A stretch of DNA of 64,000 nucleotides from Bacteroidota bacterium (GCA_016715425.1 JADKAC010000008.1:355001-419000); one strand, 5' to 3'. Counted from the first letter of the stretch, positions 9,181-19,499 are shown. Translations and numbers: made by a program. Notes: generated by a model not told the origin, from the sequence alone.

Positions 9181-11090
9181 TCAAATTCTTTCTTCTTTTA
9201 TTTCATCCACTATACTCGGATCTAACAATGCAGAAGTATCTCCCAATTGATTTATTTCACCTTCGGCGATTTTGCGCAGAATACGACGCATAATTTTTCC
9301 GCTGCGAGTTTTTGGTAACCCATTTACGAATTGAATTTTATCCGGCTTTGCCAATGCACCAATTACACGAGTTACTGTTTGCAAAATATCTTGTCGTGTC
9401 AGCTCTTCATTTTCATGTGTGCCATTATAAATTACATAGGCATAAATTCCTTGTCCTTTTATATCATGCGGAAAGCCAACTACTGCACTTTCAACAACTC
9501 CGGTATGCATATTAATCGCATTTTCAACTTCTGCTGTTCCAATGCGATGACCACTCACATTCAATACATCATCTACTCTTCCTGTAATTCTATATAATCC
9601 GTTTGCATCACGCAAGGCACCATCACCCGTAAAATAATAACCGGGATAAGTGGCAAAATAATTTTGTCTGCATCGTTCATGATCGCCATATGTTGTGCGC
9701 AAGATAGATGGCCATGGAAATTTGATACATAAATTTCCACTCACATTATTACCATGAATTTCATTGCCCTGTTCATCCATTAATACAGGTACAATTCCTG
9801 GTAATGGAAGTGTTGCATAACTCGCTTTTTGCGGAGTGATTCCGGCAAGATTGGAAATTAATATGCCACCATTTTCTGTTTGCCACCAGGTATCTACAAC
9901 AGGGCATTTTTTCTTGCCGATATTTTCATAATACCATTTCCATGCTTCTTCATTTATCGGTTCACCAACTGTGCCTAATACTTTTAATGAATTCAGGTTT
10001 TTATTCTTCAATGATGTAACTCCATGTCGCATTAAACTTCTAATTGCTGTAGGAGCTGTATATAAAATATGTACGCCATATTTATCAATGATATCCCAAA
10101 ATCTACCCGGATCAGGATATGTTGGAATTCCTTCAAACATCAGTGTAGTTGCGCCTGCACTTAAGGGTCCGTAAATAATATAACTATGTCCTGTTATCCA
10201 TCCGATATCTGCCGTGCAAAAATGTATATCACCGGGTTGATATTGAAATACATTTATGAATGTATAATTTGTATAAATCAAATAACCCGCAGTGCTGTGA
10301 ACTACTCCTTTTGGTTTACCTGTGCTGCCTGAAGTGTATAAAATAAATAGTGGATCTTCTGCATCCATTTCCTCCACAACACATTCCTGCATGTTTAAAG
10401 TTTCTGTTTTATGTACTTCATCATTCCACCACACATCTCTTCCTTTCAGCATACTTACAGGTGTATGTGTGCGTGTATAAACAATTACACGTTTTACATT
10501 ATCGCACATTTGCAATGCATCATCAATAATACTTTTAAAGGAATATCTTTTGCGCCACGAAATGCACCATCGCAAGTAATAACAAAATGTGCATCTGCAT
10601 CTTGAATTCTATCTGCAATACTTCTCGCACTAAATCCACCGAAGATGATAGAATGTATTGCACCAATCCTTGCACATGCTAACATCGCAATTGCCAATTC
10701 AGGGATCATTCCCATATAAATACAAACTACATCACCTTTTTGTACGCCATTATTTTTTAATACGCATGCAAACTGATTTACTTTTTTATATAATTCATTG
10801 TAGGTTAAAATTCGATGATGTTCATCCGGATCATTTGGCTCCCAAATAATTGCAGGCTGATCGCCGATTGAAATTAAATGTCTGTCAATACAATTTTCAG
10901 TAATGTTTAATTTTCCGCCTCCGAAAAATTCAATTTTTGGTTCTGTAAAATTCCAATCCAACACCCGATCCCATTTTTTTCGCCACAAAAAATTTTCTGC
11001 AATGTCACTCCAAAATTCTTCCGGTGCATTTACACTTTTTGAATATGCTTTCTCGTATTCTTCTAAAGATTTAATTTGATATGGATACAT
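9181..11090 (-). CDS. acs: Acetyl-CoA synthetase, interrupted by one frameshift
   Basis: Activates acetate to acetyl-CoA through acetyl-AMP. The N-terminal part is read from the ATG at 11090 and the C-terminal part continues in another frame to 9181. The switch lies in a TTTT run at 10533-10536; one more T on the plus strand restores a continuous 636-residue protein (normal for Acs) reading RGAKDIPLKSIIDDALQ. Motifs: IIFGGFSARS, adenylate P-loop YTSGSTGKPKG (about 251), VDTWWQTENGG, TGDGALRD, GRVDDVLNVSGHR, and near the C-terminus KTRSGKIMRRIL with the lysine acetylated in studied homologues. All core motifs are intact, so a base-calling error is likely. Confidence 0.93.
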
Positions 11091-11180
11091 AATATCTTTT
11101 TCGATGAAATGCTAATGTAATTATTTGAAAAGTAAAAATTGCAATTAATAAAAATCATTCGCTTTGCTGCAAAGCAAGTT

Positions 11181-11189
11181 TATCTTTGC
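11181..11189 (+). promoter_or_regulatory. Bacteroidota -7 box (TATCTTTGC) upstream of the PLP lyase
   Basis: Exact TAnnTTTG match, 17 nt before the ATG at 11207. A small hairpin (GCTTTG/CAAAGC, 11161-11175) lies just upstream. The usual -33 TTTG is not clear. Confidence 0.55.
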
Positions 11190-11206
11190 AATACAAATAA
11201 AAAATT

Positions 11207-12456
11207 ATGTCTGATAAAAAATGGATGCGCCCGGAATCGTTGATGATGAGTTACGGATATAAACCGGAATTGAGCGAAGGCGCAGTCAAATGTCCGATTT
11301 TTCAAACTTCTACATTCGTATTTAAAAAAGCAGCAGAAGGAAAAGCATTTTTTGAATTAGCCTACGGATTGCGTGAACCAAATCCGGGAGAAGAATCAGG
11401 ATTAATTTACAGCAGATTGAATAATCCGGATATGGAAATTCTGGAACAGCGATTAACACTTTGGGATAAATCAGAAGCATGTGCAGTTTTTTCAAGTGGT
11501 ATGGGAGCAATTACAACAACGATGATGGAAATGTTGCGGCCGGGAGATCTAGTATTATTCAGCTCTCCATTGTACGGTGGTACGGATCATTTTATTCATC
11601 ATGTGCTTCCTATTTGGGGAGTAGATTATTTAAGTTTTGATGCATTTGACAGCAGAGAAAAATTATGGAATTAATTGCAGCCACAGGAAAAATTCCTTCC
11701 CTTATTTATGTAGAAACTCCATCCAATCCCACCAATACTTTAATTGATTTAGAAATGTGTAGCAGCATTGCAAAACATTTTTCTACTGCAGAAAAGAAAG
11801 TGCATGTGGCAGTGGATAATACTTATATGGGTCCGTTATGGTGTCATCCTTTAGAGCATGGTGTTGATTTAGTATTGTACAGTGCCACAAAATATATCGG
11901 CGGACATAGTGATGTAATTGCAGGCGCTGTATTAGGAAGTAAAGCATTAATTCAACGTATAAAAGGTATGCGCACATTTTTCGGAAATGTAATTGATCCG
12001 ATGACATGTTGGTTATTAATGCGCAGTTTAGAAACATTGAAACCACGCATGATGTTACAGGCAACAAATGCAGAACATGTTGCAAAATGGTTGGACGCAC
12101 ATCCGAAAGTAGAGAAAGTATATTTTCCAGGATTAATAAAAAAAGAAGATCCACAATTCAAAATATTAGAAAGACAATATAAAAGCCATGGCGCTATGTT
12201 GAGCTTTGATATTAAGGGAGGAGAAAAAGAAGCATTTGCATTTTTAGATAATCTGCAATTAATAAAACTTGCAGTGTCGTTGGGAAGCACAGAATCACTT
12301 GCCGAACATCCTGCAACAATGACGCATGCAGATGTTTCTGTAGAAAACAAAAAGAAACATTATATCTCCGAAAAGTTAGTACGCATTTCTATTGGAGTTG
12401 AATATTATGAAGATATAATTTGGGATATAAGTCAGGCGTTGGATAAAGTAGTTTGA
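11207..12456 (+). CDS. Trans-sulfuration-family PLP enzyme (methionine gamma-lyase / cystathionine gamma-synthase type), frameshifted
   Basis: The N-terminal half (11207-11674) and C-terminal half (from 11665, ends 12456) are one 416-residue protein. One A is missing from the AAAAA run at 11658-11662; restoring it gives SREKIMELIAATG. Signatures of the Cys/Met metabolism family: YSRLNNPD, FSSGMGAI, VETPSNPT, VDNTYMGPL and the PLP lysine in SATKYIGGHSD (about residue 229), then SLGSTESLAEHPATMTH near the end. These enzymes act on homocysteine, cystathionine or methionine; the sequence alone does not settle the reaction. All active-site motifs are present, so the break is probably an error. Confidence 0.88.
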
Positions 12457-12470
12457 TAAAATATTTTTAG

Positions 12471-12500
12471 AATTAAAATACTTTTCTCAACCATCTTGGT
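12471..12500 (-). repeat. Exact 30-bp direct repeat, copy 1 (duplicated 3' end of the flippase-like gene)
   Basis: Identical over 30 bp to 12922-12951, which encodes the last 8 residues (PRWLRKVF) and stop of the flippase-like gene. The two copies lie 451 bp apart in the same orientation and bracket the repeat block. Confidence 0.95.
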
Positions 12501-12546
12501 TCTTCCAACTCACCCCTGCCCCTCTCTTTGGAAGAGAGGGGTGATT
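12500..12546. repeat. Dispersed hairpin repeat (GAGAGGGG family), copy 1
   Basis: A CCCCTCTC stem and GAGAGGGG stem around a short TTTGGAA loop, preceded by TTCTTCCAACTCACCCCTGC. Related copies are at 27367-27408, 27535-27576 and 51220-51265. Confidence 0.9.
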
Positions 12547-12877
12547 CTATACAATTAATTTCATGTTATCATAAAGCTGTTAGCTATTGGCGGTTAGCGG
12601 TTGGCAAAAAAATCATTAAAGATTGCTCCTCGCTCATTTGCTCAACAAACTCAATTGTCTTAATTGTAATTAAATGATTTGTTGATTTGCATGATTTAAA
12701 TAATGTATTTAATAAACTTTTTTCTCAGTGATACTCAGTGGTTACTTCTGAATTCTCCGTGTAATTTTTAATGCTGATGATTTCTTATCATAATTAGAAC
12801 TACACCTTTGATAACATCACTGAATTAACGTCTTCCCTGTTTGAGGGAAGATAAGAGATGGGTCAAAACAATTTACA

Positions 12878-12898
12878 ATTGACAGTTGACAGTTGACA
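12878..12898 (-). repeat. TGTCAAY heptamer array (three units, inverted)
   Basis: Three consecutive 7-bp units (ATTGACA, then GTTGACA twice), the reverse complement of the TGTCAAY unit seen at 21270, 29555, 38762, 46020 and 46365. Confidence 0.85.
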
Positions 12899-12921
12899 AT
12901 GAAAAAACTCATTGCTTAAAA

Positions 12922-12951
12922 AATTAAAATACTTTTCTCAACCATCTTGGT
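12922..12951 (-). repeat. Exact 30-bp direct repeat, copy 2 (coding copy)
   Basis: This copy supplies the C-terminal codons and stop of the flippase-like gene and matches 12471-12500 base for base. Confidence 0.95.
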
Positions 12952-14033
12952 AAAATAGCAATACCGATTATTAAATACGGATAATAAGAAACAATGCGCC
13001 ACAGCAATGCCATTATCGGCGCTAAAGCAGTGCTTGTATAATCGCACATCAATACACTAAAACTGATTTCTGCAATACCTGTACTGCCAGGTGTTGCCGG
13101 AATTAACATCAACATCCAAACAACAAACTGTCGGGCATATAACACGGGCCAACTTTCAAAAGAGATATTGAAGAAAGCCATAATAATACAAACAGAAATG
13201 CTGAATAATGCAAACCATGAAACCAAAGTGGCTGCAGTAGCTTTCAACCAGAATACAGTATTTTTCTTTTTTAAAACTTTGCTTGTAGCAATAATATCCA
13301 AACCAGTATTATAGGCATCCTCTTTCCAGCGTCGAAGAATACGCCAGGAAAATATTTTGTGAATTGAATTGCTAATTGCTTTTGCATTTATAAATAATCC
13401 ATAACCCAGAAATATTATCATAACGAGATAAAAAGAATACGTCCACCAAAAAATAGTTTTTACAGAATGAAACACATTTATTAATGGCAATTCACCTCCA
13501 CCTCCTTGCATACAATCCGTTTCGCTACCAAACATCTTCGCATTTCCAATTATTATAACAGCTAAAGTGGCAAACACTGCAAACACAATCTGATCCAAAA
13601 AAACAGTAAGTAAAGAAGTAGTTGCGCTTTTACCTGTGCTGAGTTTTTCTTTTTTTAAAAAATAAACCGCAGCCGCAGCTCCACCAACTGTGGAGGGTGT
13701 AATTGCAGATGAAAATAGCCATAAGCTAATTACAGAAAAACTACTTCCCCAGCTAAGTGTATTATTTGTTATCAATCGCAAACGATACATAAATGCGAGA
13801 TGCCGGGTAACAAGCATGATATAACCTAAGAAAATCCAGATTAAAGATTTCTCATTCCATTCAATTTTTTTAAATGCTTCTATATCGAAAGTGGAAACAA
13901 TTAAAAATCCGGATAAGAGTAAACCGATTAAAATAACGATGATGATTTTGCGATAACTAAACTGTTTTTTCAGTTCAGGATTATCGCTTATCATTTCTTG
14001 AAGATCGCTGTGGTCATCAGGTGGTTGCGACAT
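12924..14033 (-). CDS. Flippase-like / LPG-synthase-TM-type integral membrane protein
   Basis: 369 residues with about eight hydrophobic helices and a cytosolic charged N-terminus. Features such as SSAITPSTVGGAAAAVYFLKK (about 110) and LMLIPATPGSTGIAEISF (about 310) match the lysylphosphatidylglycerol synthase transmembrane (PF03706, UPF0104) family. Members move lipids or assist lipid modification; the substrate here is unknown. Its start overlaps the end of scpA by 17 bp, so the two are probably co-transcribed. Its last 28 bp are duplicated 451 bp downstream. Confidence 0.85.
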   Translation of the reverse strand: MSQPPDDHSDLQEMISDNPELKKQFSYRKIIIVILIGLLLSGFLIVSTFDIEAFKKIEWNEKSLIWIFLGYIMLVTRHLAFMYRLRLITNNTLSWGSSFSVISLWLFSSAITPSTVGGAAAAVYFLKKEKLSTGKSATTSLLTVFLDQIVFAVFATLAVIIIGNAKMFGSETDCMQGGGGELPLINVFHSVKTIFWWTYSFYLVMIIFLGYGLFINAKAISNSIHKIFSWRILRRWKEDAYNTGLDIIATSKVLKKKNTVFWLKATAATLVSWFALFSISVCIIMAFFNISFESWPVLYARQFVVWMLMLIPATPGSTGIAEISFSVLMCDYTSTALAPIMALLWRIVSYYPYLIIGIAILPRWLRKVF

Positions 14034-14781
14034 GATCTGTATTCAGATTTAACCAGAAATTATTCATTCCCTCACCGATCAACAGATGAATTTTTTGTGC
14101 TGCAATTAAATCGAGAATTGCTAAGAAACGGAACACTGCCTGATGTTTATCTGTGCAAGTATCAAACACATCAGTGAACGAAGATTTACCTTTTAATTTG
14201 CAAAAACTCAATACATGTTCGGCCTCCTCATCTACTGTATAATTATATTGAAACACCACATGTTCCTGCACTTCGGGTTGATTGCGATAGCGTTCCATCA
14301 CCTTTTCAAACACCTTGAGCAGACTGAATAAATTCACACTGCTCAACTCCATTTCATTGGAATATTGTTTGGCAAGCAACTGTTGTTCTGCTTCAATATT
14401 TCCACGTTGTAATTTATGCATCCGATCTTCCTCCAAAGTAGTTAACTCACTCAGCACTTCTTTAAAGCGTTTGTATTCCACTAACCTGTCCACTAATTCT
14501 TTTCGTGGATCTATTTCGTTTCCAAATTCATCTAACTCTTTTCGGGGCAAAAGCATTTTTGCTTTTATGCGCATTAAAGTAGCAGCCACTAAAATAAAAT
14601 CACTTGCAAGCTCAATATTCAATTGATTCATCTCATGCAGATAGGTAAGAAATTCCTGCGTGATTTTAGAAATCGGAATATCATAGATGTCTAATTCATC
14701 CCGTTCAATAAAAAATAATAATAAGTCGAAAGGGCCTTCGAACTGAGGAAGTTTTATTTCAAATGTTTGCTGCTCTGCCAT
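14017..14781 (-). CDS. scpA: Segregation and condensation protein A
   Basis: 254 residues. Kleisin subunit that bridges the SMC heads in the condensin complex for chromosome segregation. The N-terminal kleisin signature is clear: FEGPFDLLLFFIERDELDIYDIPI, then DFILVAATLMRIKAKMLLPR (about 65). The C-terminal winged-helix region (about 195-250) includes FLAILDLIAAQKI. Length is normal. scpB is not in this window. It overlaps the downstream membrane gene by 17 bp. Confidence 0.93.
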   Translation of the reverse strand: MAEQQTFEIKLPQFEGPFDLLLFFIERDELDIYDIPISKITQEFLTYLHEMNQLNIELASDFILVAATLMRIKAKMLLPRKELDEFGNEIDPRKELVDRLVEYKRFKEVLSELTTLEEDRMHKLQRGNIEAEQQLLAKQYSNEMELSSVNLFSLLKVFEKVMERYRNQPEVQEHVVFQYNYTVDEEAEHVLSFCKLKGKSSFTDVFDTCTDKHQAVFRFLAILDLIAAQKIHLLIGEGMNNFWLNLNTDHVATT

Positions 14782-14842
14782 GTTGCAAAAATTCTGTTTT
14801 GGATGTTAATTCCAAAAATATATAATTCTACTGATGGAAAAA

Positions 14843-17044
14843 TTAAATTGCCAGTTCACTCATAAATTTAATGTGTAGCAATTGAATTTCTTCAAATGAC
14901 AAACCTTCCTCTTTCAAATCATGAAATGCCTGATTGAGATCCAGTTTTTGTAGTGTGCGGAAATAATCGAAAACATCTTCCTGCAAATCTTCTTCGATCA
15001 TATCATCAATATAATAATTCAGATTTAATTTGGTACCACTGGAAACTATAGATTCAATTTCTGTAATCAGATTCATCATCGAGATTCCACGCATGCGGGA
15101 AATTTCTTCAAGCGATAATTTTTTGTCAATGCTTTGGATGATATGTACTTTGTCTGCACTCTTATTGGCCATTATTTTCATGGTCATAAAATCCGTTGGC
15201 CGCTCTATTTCATTGTCCTCCACATATTGTGAAATAGCGGAGACTAATTGCTTACCAAATTTTTCTGCTTTGCCTTTACTTACACCGGATACTTTTGTTA
15301 ATTCCTCCAACGTACATGGATACATGGTCGCCATTTCTTCCAGCGAATTTTCTGAGAAGATTACATAAGGTGGAAGCTTTTGTGTTTTGGCAATACTATC
15401 ACGAATTTTTAAAAGCAGATCAAACATCACAGGATCTAAAACTGATTTAGCTCCACCACTATCTAATTCCACATCAGAGGTATCGGTTTCATAATCATGA
15501 TTTAAAGAAATCATCATTGATTTAGGCGTTTTAATAAATTTCTTGCCTTCATCAGTAAGCTTTATTAATCCGTATTGTTCAATATCCTTATACACTAATT
15601 GATTTAATAGGCATTGGCGGAAAATAGAATTCCAGAAATGATCATCCTTTTCTTTTCCTGCGCCAAACATGTCTTGCTTATCATGACCATAATTTAAAAT
15701 CTCCGTTGTTTTTTTACCCATCATCAAATCCACTAAGTAAGGAATACCATAATTTTCTTTCAATGCCTTTACTGCCTGCAATGCTTTATGAATAAAATCT
15801 TTACCCTCTATTTTTTCTTTTGGTTTCAAACAATTATCGCAACTGCCACAATTATCTTTTAAATAATCTTCGCCGAAATAATGTAATAAAAATTTGCGTC
15901 GGCAAACAGAAGTTTCTGCATACGCTGCTGTTTCTGCAAGCAGTTGTGCACCCATCTCTCTTTCAGATAATGGCTTGTCCCGCATAAACTTTTCTAACTT
16001 TTCAATATCCTTATAACTGTAAAAAGCAATACATCTGCCTTCCAATCCATCACGACCACTGCGGCCTGTTTCCTGATAATAATTTTCTATAGATTTTGGA
16101 ATATCGAAGTGAATTACAAAACGTACATCCGGTTTGTCAATACCCATTCCGAATGCAATTGTTGCAACAATCACCGTAACATCTTCCATCAAAAATTTGT
16201 CCTGTACTTCGGTGCGTACATGGGCATCTAATCCTGCGTGGTAAGGAGCTGCTTTCACACCATTTACATTCAGCACTTTTGCAATGTCTTCTGTGGTTTT
16301 GCGATTTAAGCAATAAATAATTCCTGATTTTCTGGCGTGTTCTTTTGCGTATTTTACAATTTGTTTTATCGCAATTTCCTTACTGCGCTTTGGACGAATT
16401 TCGTAATACAAATTTCCTCTGTTAAAAGAAGAAATAAATATAGTAGGGTTTTGAAGATCAAGATTTTTTTTGATATCGCTTTGCACTTTTGGAGTTGCAG
16501 TAGCGGTAAGAGCAATGATTGGAATTTTCTCATTAATGGTTTCAATCATATTTCTAATCTGTCTGTATTCAGGACGGAAATCATGTCCCCATTCTGAAAT
16601 ACAATGTGCTTCATCCACTGCTACAAAAGAAACTTTTATGCCTTTAAAAAATTCAATGTTCTCTTCTTTTCTTAATGTTTCAGGAGCCACAAATAACATC
16701 TTAGTTAATCCACTTGTTATATCGGATTTCACTTTTTTTATAGTTGCACGGTTTAATGTAGAATTTAAAAAGTGTGCAATATCATTATTGTTGCTGTAAG
16801 ACCTTACCAGATCCACTTGATTTTTCATTAATGCAATTAATGGCGAAATAATAATTGCTGTTCCATCCGATAAAATTGCGGGTAATTGATAGCACAGAGA
16901 TTTGCCACCGCCTGTTGGCATAATTACAAATGTGTCGTTACCTGCTAATAATGTTTTAATTATTTCTTCCTGATTTCCTTTAAAAGCATTGAATCCGAAA
17001 TACTCCTGTAATGACCCTGTTAAAGATAATTCTGCTAACTGCAT
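14843..17044 (-). CDS. recQ: ATP-dependent DNA helicase RecQ
   Basis: 3'-5' DNA helicase in recombination repair. I prefer the ATG at 17044 (733 residues, starting MQLAELSL); the longer frame to 17143 adds 33 unusual residues. Motifs: Walker A PTGGGKS (about 43-49), DEAH box (144-147) followed by CISEWGHDFRPEYR, TATATPKVQSDI, YCLNRKTTEDIA, the motif VI QETGRSGRDG, the zinc-binding CGSCDNC cluster, then the RQC winged helix and an HRDC-like domain (PYVIFSENSLEEMA). A further C-terminal helical extension follows the HRDC domain. Transcribed divergently from the mannose-1-phosphate guanylyltransferase gene. Confidence 0.95.
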   Translation of the reverse strand: MQLAELSLTGSLQEYFGFNAFKGNQEEIIKTLLAGNDTFVIMPTGGGKSLCYQLPAILSDGTAIIISPLIALMKNQVDLVRSYSNNNDIAHFLNSTLNRATIKKVKSDITSGLTKMLFVAPETLRKEENIEFFKGIKVSFVAVDEAHCISEWGHDFRPEYRQIRNMIETINEKIPIIALTATATPKVQSDIKKNLDLQNPTIFISSFNRGNLYYEIRPKRSKEIAIKQIVKYAKEHARKSGIIYCLNRKTTEDIAKVLNVNGVKAAPYHAGLDAHVRTEVQDKFLMEDVTVIVATIAFGMGIDKPDVRFVIHFDIPKSIENYYQETGRSGRDGLEGRCIAFYSYKDIEKLEKFMRDKPLSEREMGAQLLAETAAYAETSVCRRKFLLHYFGEDYLKDNCGSCDNCLKPKEKIEGKDFIHKALQAVKALKENYGIPYLVDLMMGKKTTEILNYGHDKQDMFGAGKEKDDHFWNSIFRQCLLNQLVYKDIEQYGLIKLTDEGKKFIKTPKSMMISLNHDYETDTSDVELDSGGAKSVLDPVMFDLLLKIRDSIAKTQKLPPYVIFSENSLEEMATMYPCTLEELTKVSGVSKGKAEKFGKQLVSAISQYVEDNEIERPTDFMTMKIMANKSADKVHIIQSIDKKLSLEEISRMRGISMMNLITEIESIVSSGTKLNLNYYIDDMIEEDLQEDVFDYFRTLQKLDLNQAFHDLKEEGLSFEEIQLLHIKFMSELAI

Positions 17045-17222
17045 TTTATTGTTTTGTCTGTTTTTGATTTTAATAAACACTTTTATGGAAGTATTGTTAC
17101 AACTTCGCATTCTGAAACCGCATCCTACCATCGTGAAATCCACACGATGAATTGCGAATGATTAAATATAGTACAATTAATAATTAATTTTTAATAAAGT
17201 AGAATTGTTACATCAGCAGAGT

Positions 17223-18302
17223 ATGAATAATATTTATGTAGCTATAATGGCCGGTGGCATTGGCAGTAGGTTTTGGCCGGCAAGCAGGATAAATAAGCCA
17301 AAACAATTTTTGGATATCCTTAACACGGGACAGACCTTAATTCAAAGTACCTATGAACGGTTTTTAAAAATAGCTCCCAAAGATAATATCTTTATAGTTA
17401 CCAATGAGGCCTATCTTGAACTTGTTCATGAACAGCTACCGGATATAAAACCTTCTCGAATTCTTGCCGAGCCAATGCGTAGAAATACAGGTCCTTGCAT
17501 TGCATATGTAAGCCATAAAATTGCAACCATTGACCCGGATGCTAATATAATTGTTGCTCCTTCCGATCATTTGATATTGAATGAACAAAAATTTCTAGAA
17601 GTGATGTATCAGGGTTTGGAATATACGTTTTCGCACGATGACCTTGTTACTTTAGGCATTAAACCGACAAGACCTGACACCGGCTATGGATATATTCAAT
17701 ATGATGACCATACTATAATGCCCGGTATTCATAAAGTGAAAACATTTACTGAAAAACCGGATAAGGAACTTGCAAAAACTTTTGTGAGCAGCGGTGATTT
17801 TTTATGGAACTCCGGAATATTTATTTGGAATGTAAAAAGTATTCTTACTGCATTCGAAAAACATTTACAGGATATCAATCATGCGTTTAGTGCTGCACAA
17901 AAGTTTTTTGGAAAACCGGAAGAGGCAGCGGCAATTGAAAAAGCATATAGTTTATGTACTAATATTTCAATTGATTTCGGACTTATGGAAAAAGCAAGTA
18001 ATGTATATGTAATTCCAAGTTCATTTGGTTGGAGTGATTTGGGAACATGGACTTCCCTGTGGTCCAATTATAGTTCTGATTATTGGGGTAATGCAGTAAA
18101 TGGCAAACAGGTTTTGATGTACGATAGTAAAGATTGTATGGTGATTGCTCCTGAAAATAAATTAGTGGTATTACAGGGCTTGGATGATTATGTAGTTGTT
18201 GATAGTGGAGATGTATTATTGGTTTGCAAAAAAGATCAGGAACAACATTTAAAAGAAATTACTTCTGATATTAAGCGTTATCTCGGCGACACTTATTTAT
18301 AA
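17223..18302 (+). CDS. manC: Mannose-1-phosphate guanylyltransferase
   Basis: Makes GDP-mannose from mannose-1-phosphate and GTP, feeding glycan synthesis. 359 residues from the ATG at 17223; an upstream TTG would add six residues. The nucleotidyltransferase signature is AGGIGSRFWPASR at the N-terminus, followed by PKQFLDI, APSDHLI (about 116), FTEKPD and NSGIFIWN. It is a stand-alone pyrophosphorylase without the fused phosphomannose isomerase of longer ManC proteins. The next gene starts 9 bp downstream. Confidence 0.92.
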   Translation: MNNIYVAIMAGGIGSRFWPASRINKPKQFLDILNTGQTLIQSTYERFLKIAPKDNIFIVTNEAYLELVHEQLPDIKPSRILAEPMRRNTGPCIAYVSHKIATIDPDANIIVAPSDHLILNEQKFLEVMYQGLEYTFSHDDLVTLGIKPTRPDTGYGYIQYDDHTIMPGIHKVKTFTEKPDKELAKTFVSSGDFLWNSGIFIWNVKSILTAFEKHLQDINHAFSAAQKFFGKPEEAAAIEKAYSLCTNISIDFGLMEKASNVYVIPSSFGWSDLGTWTSLWSNYSSDYWGNAVNGKQVLMYDSKDCMVIAPENKLVVLQGLDDYVVVDSGDVLLVCKKDQEQHLKEITSDIKRYLGDTYL

Positions 18303-18311
18303 TAAAAGACT

Positions 18312-19469
18312 ATGTTACAATTCCCCGGTACAATTCGATCGAAATTACCCAACGCAGGCATCAGTATTTTTTCTAGGATGACGGCGTTAGCTCATCAGCA
18401 CAATGCTATAAACCTTGCGCAGGGATTTCCTGATTTTCCTAGTTCAGAAAAATTAATTGAGTTGGTAAATCATTATATGCATCAAGGCATGAATCAATAT
18501 GCACCCATGCCGGGAGTGATGCAATTACGGGAAGCAATAGCAGAAAAAACAGAAGAAATTTATTCAATAACACCAGATCCTGAAACTGAAATAACAATTG
18601 TTTCCGGTGCTACTTATGGTTTGTATTCCGCATTTCAGGCATTGCTGCATGAAGGCAATGAAGTAATTGTATTTGAACCGGCTTATGATAGTTATGTGCC
18701 CGGAATTACAATGGCAGGCGGTGTCCCAGTGCCTATACAATTGCAAGCACCTGATTATAAAATCAATTGGGACTTGGTGAAAAAAAGAATTAATGCGCAT
18801 ACTCGGGCAATTGTTTTAAACTCACCACAAAACCCAAGTGGCACTGTTTTAAAACCGAATGATCTTTTGCAACTTGCAAAGCTTGTGAAGGATACCGATA
18901 TCATTATTATCAGTGATGAAGTATATGAACATATTATTTTTGATGCTGTACGTCATGAAGGTGTGTTACATTATCCCGAGCTTGCAAAACGCAGTGTAAT
19001 TATTTCTTCTTTCGGAAAAACATTTCATAATACAGGATGGAAAATTGGTTATGTAATTGCAGCAAAAGAGTTGACAAAAGAAATCAGAGCAGTACATCAA
19101 TTTATGCAATTTTCTGTGCATACACCATCGCAATATGCATTGGCAGATTTTCTGAAAGACAAACAGCAATACACCATGCTTCCTGAATTTTATCAGCAGA
19201 AAAGAGATCAGTTTATAAATTTACTACAAGGCTCACGCTTTAAATGGAAACCCGCTGCCGGCACTTATTTTCAATTATTGGATTACAGTGCAATCAGCAA
19301 TAAAAAGGATACAGATTTTGCAAATGAATTAACAGAAAAACATAAAGTAGCCTCTATTCCGCTGAGTCCGTTTTATCATAATAATTCTCAAGGTACGATG
19401 TTGCGATTCTGTTTTGCAAAGTCGGATGGAACATTGGAAAAAGCGGCTGCTATTCTGCAAAAAATTTAA
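18312..19469 (+). CDS. Methionine/glutamine-type class I aminotransferase (YbdL/KAT-like)
   Basis: 385 residues, fold-type I PLP aminotransferase. Visible: NLAQGFPDFP (about 34), NQYAPMPG, NSPQNPSGT (about 170), SDEVYEHI and the PLP lysine Lys236 in SSFGKTFHNTGWKIGY. This pattern matches the YbdL / kynurenine-aminotransferase group, which transaminates methionine, aromatic amino acids or glutamine. An omega-amidase (20391-21170) lies one gene away. In known methionine salvage a glutamine/methionine transaminase works with omega-amidase, and the context supports that here. Confidence 0.9.
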   Translation: MLQFPGTIRSKLPNAGISIFSRMTALAHQHNAINLAQGFPDFPSSEKLIELVNHYMHQGMNQYAPMPGVMQLREAIAEKTEEIYSITPDPETEITIVSGATYGLYSAFQALLHEGNEVIVFEPAYDSYVPGITMAGGVPVPIQLQAPDYKINWDLVKKRINAHTRAIVLNSPQNPSGTVLKPNDLLQLAKLVKDTDIIIISDEVYEHIIFDAVRHEGVLHYPELAKRSVIISSFGKTFHNTGWKIGYVIAAKELTKEIRAVHQFMQFSVHTPSQYALADFLKDKQQYTMLPEFYQQKRDQFINLLQGSRFKWKPAAGTYFQLLDYSAISNKKDTDFANELTEKHKVASIPLSPFYHNNSQGTMLRFCFAKSDGTLEKAAAILQKI

Positions 19470-19499
19470 TGTATGTATTTGTAGTTTTATTGTTCCTGT

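Larger units (their letters stand above)
12457..12921. repeat. Intergenic repeat block between convergent genes
   Basis: No gene. It holds a copy of the neighbouring gene's last codons (12471-12500), the GAGAGGGG hairpin repeat (12500-12546), AGCGGTTAGC-type words (about 12580-12605), a TCAGTGATACTCAGTGG segment with a CTCCGTGTAATTTTTAATG word (about 12724-12790; a related word occurs at 51510-51540), and inverted TGTCAAC heptamers at 12878-12898. Confidence 0.85.

Noticed and set aside
14315..14626. Antisense ORF of 103 residues inside scpA
   Set aside because: It lies entirely inside a conserved gene and shows no domain.
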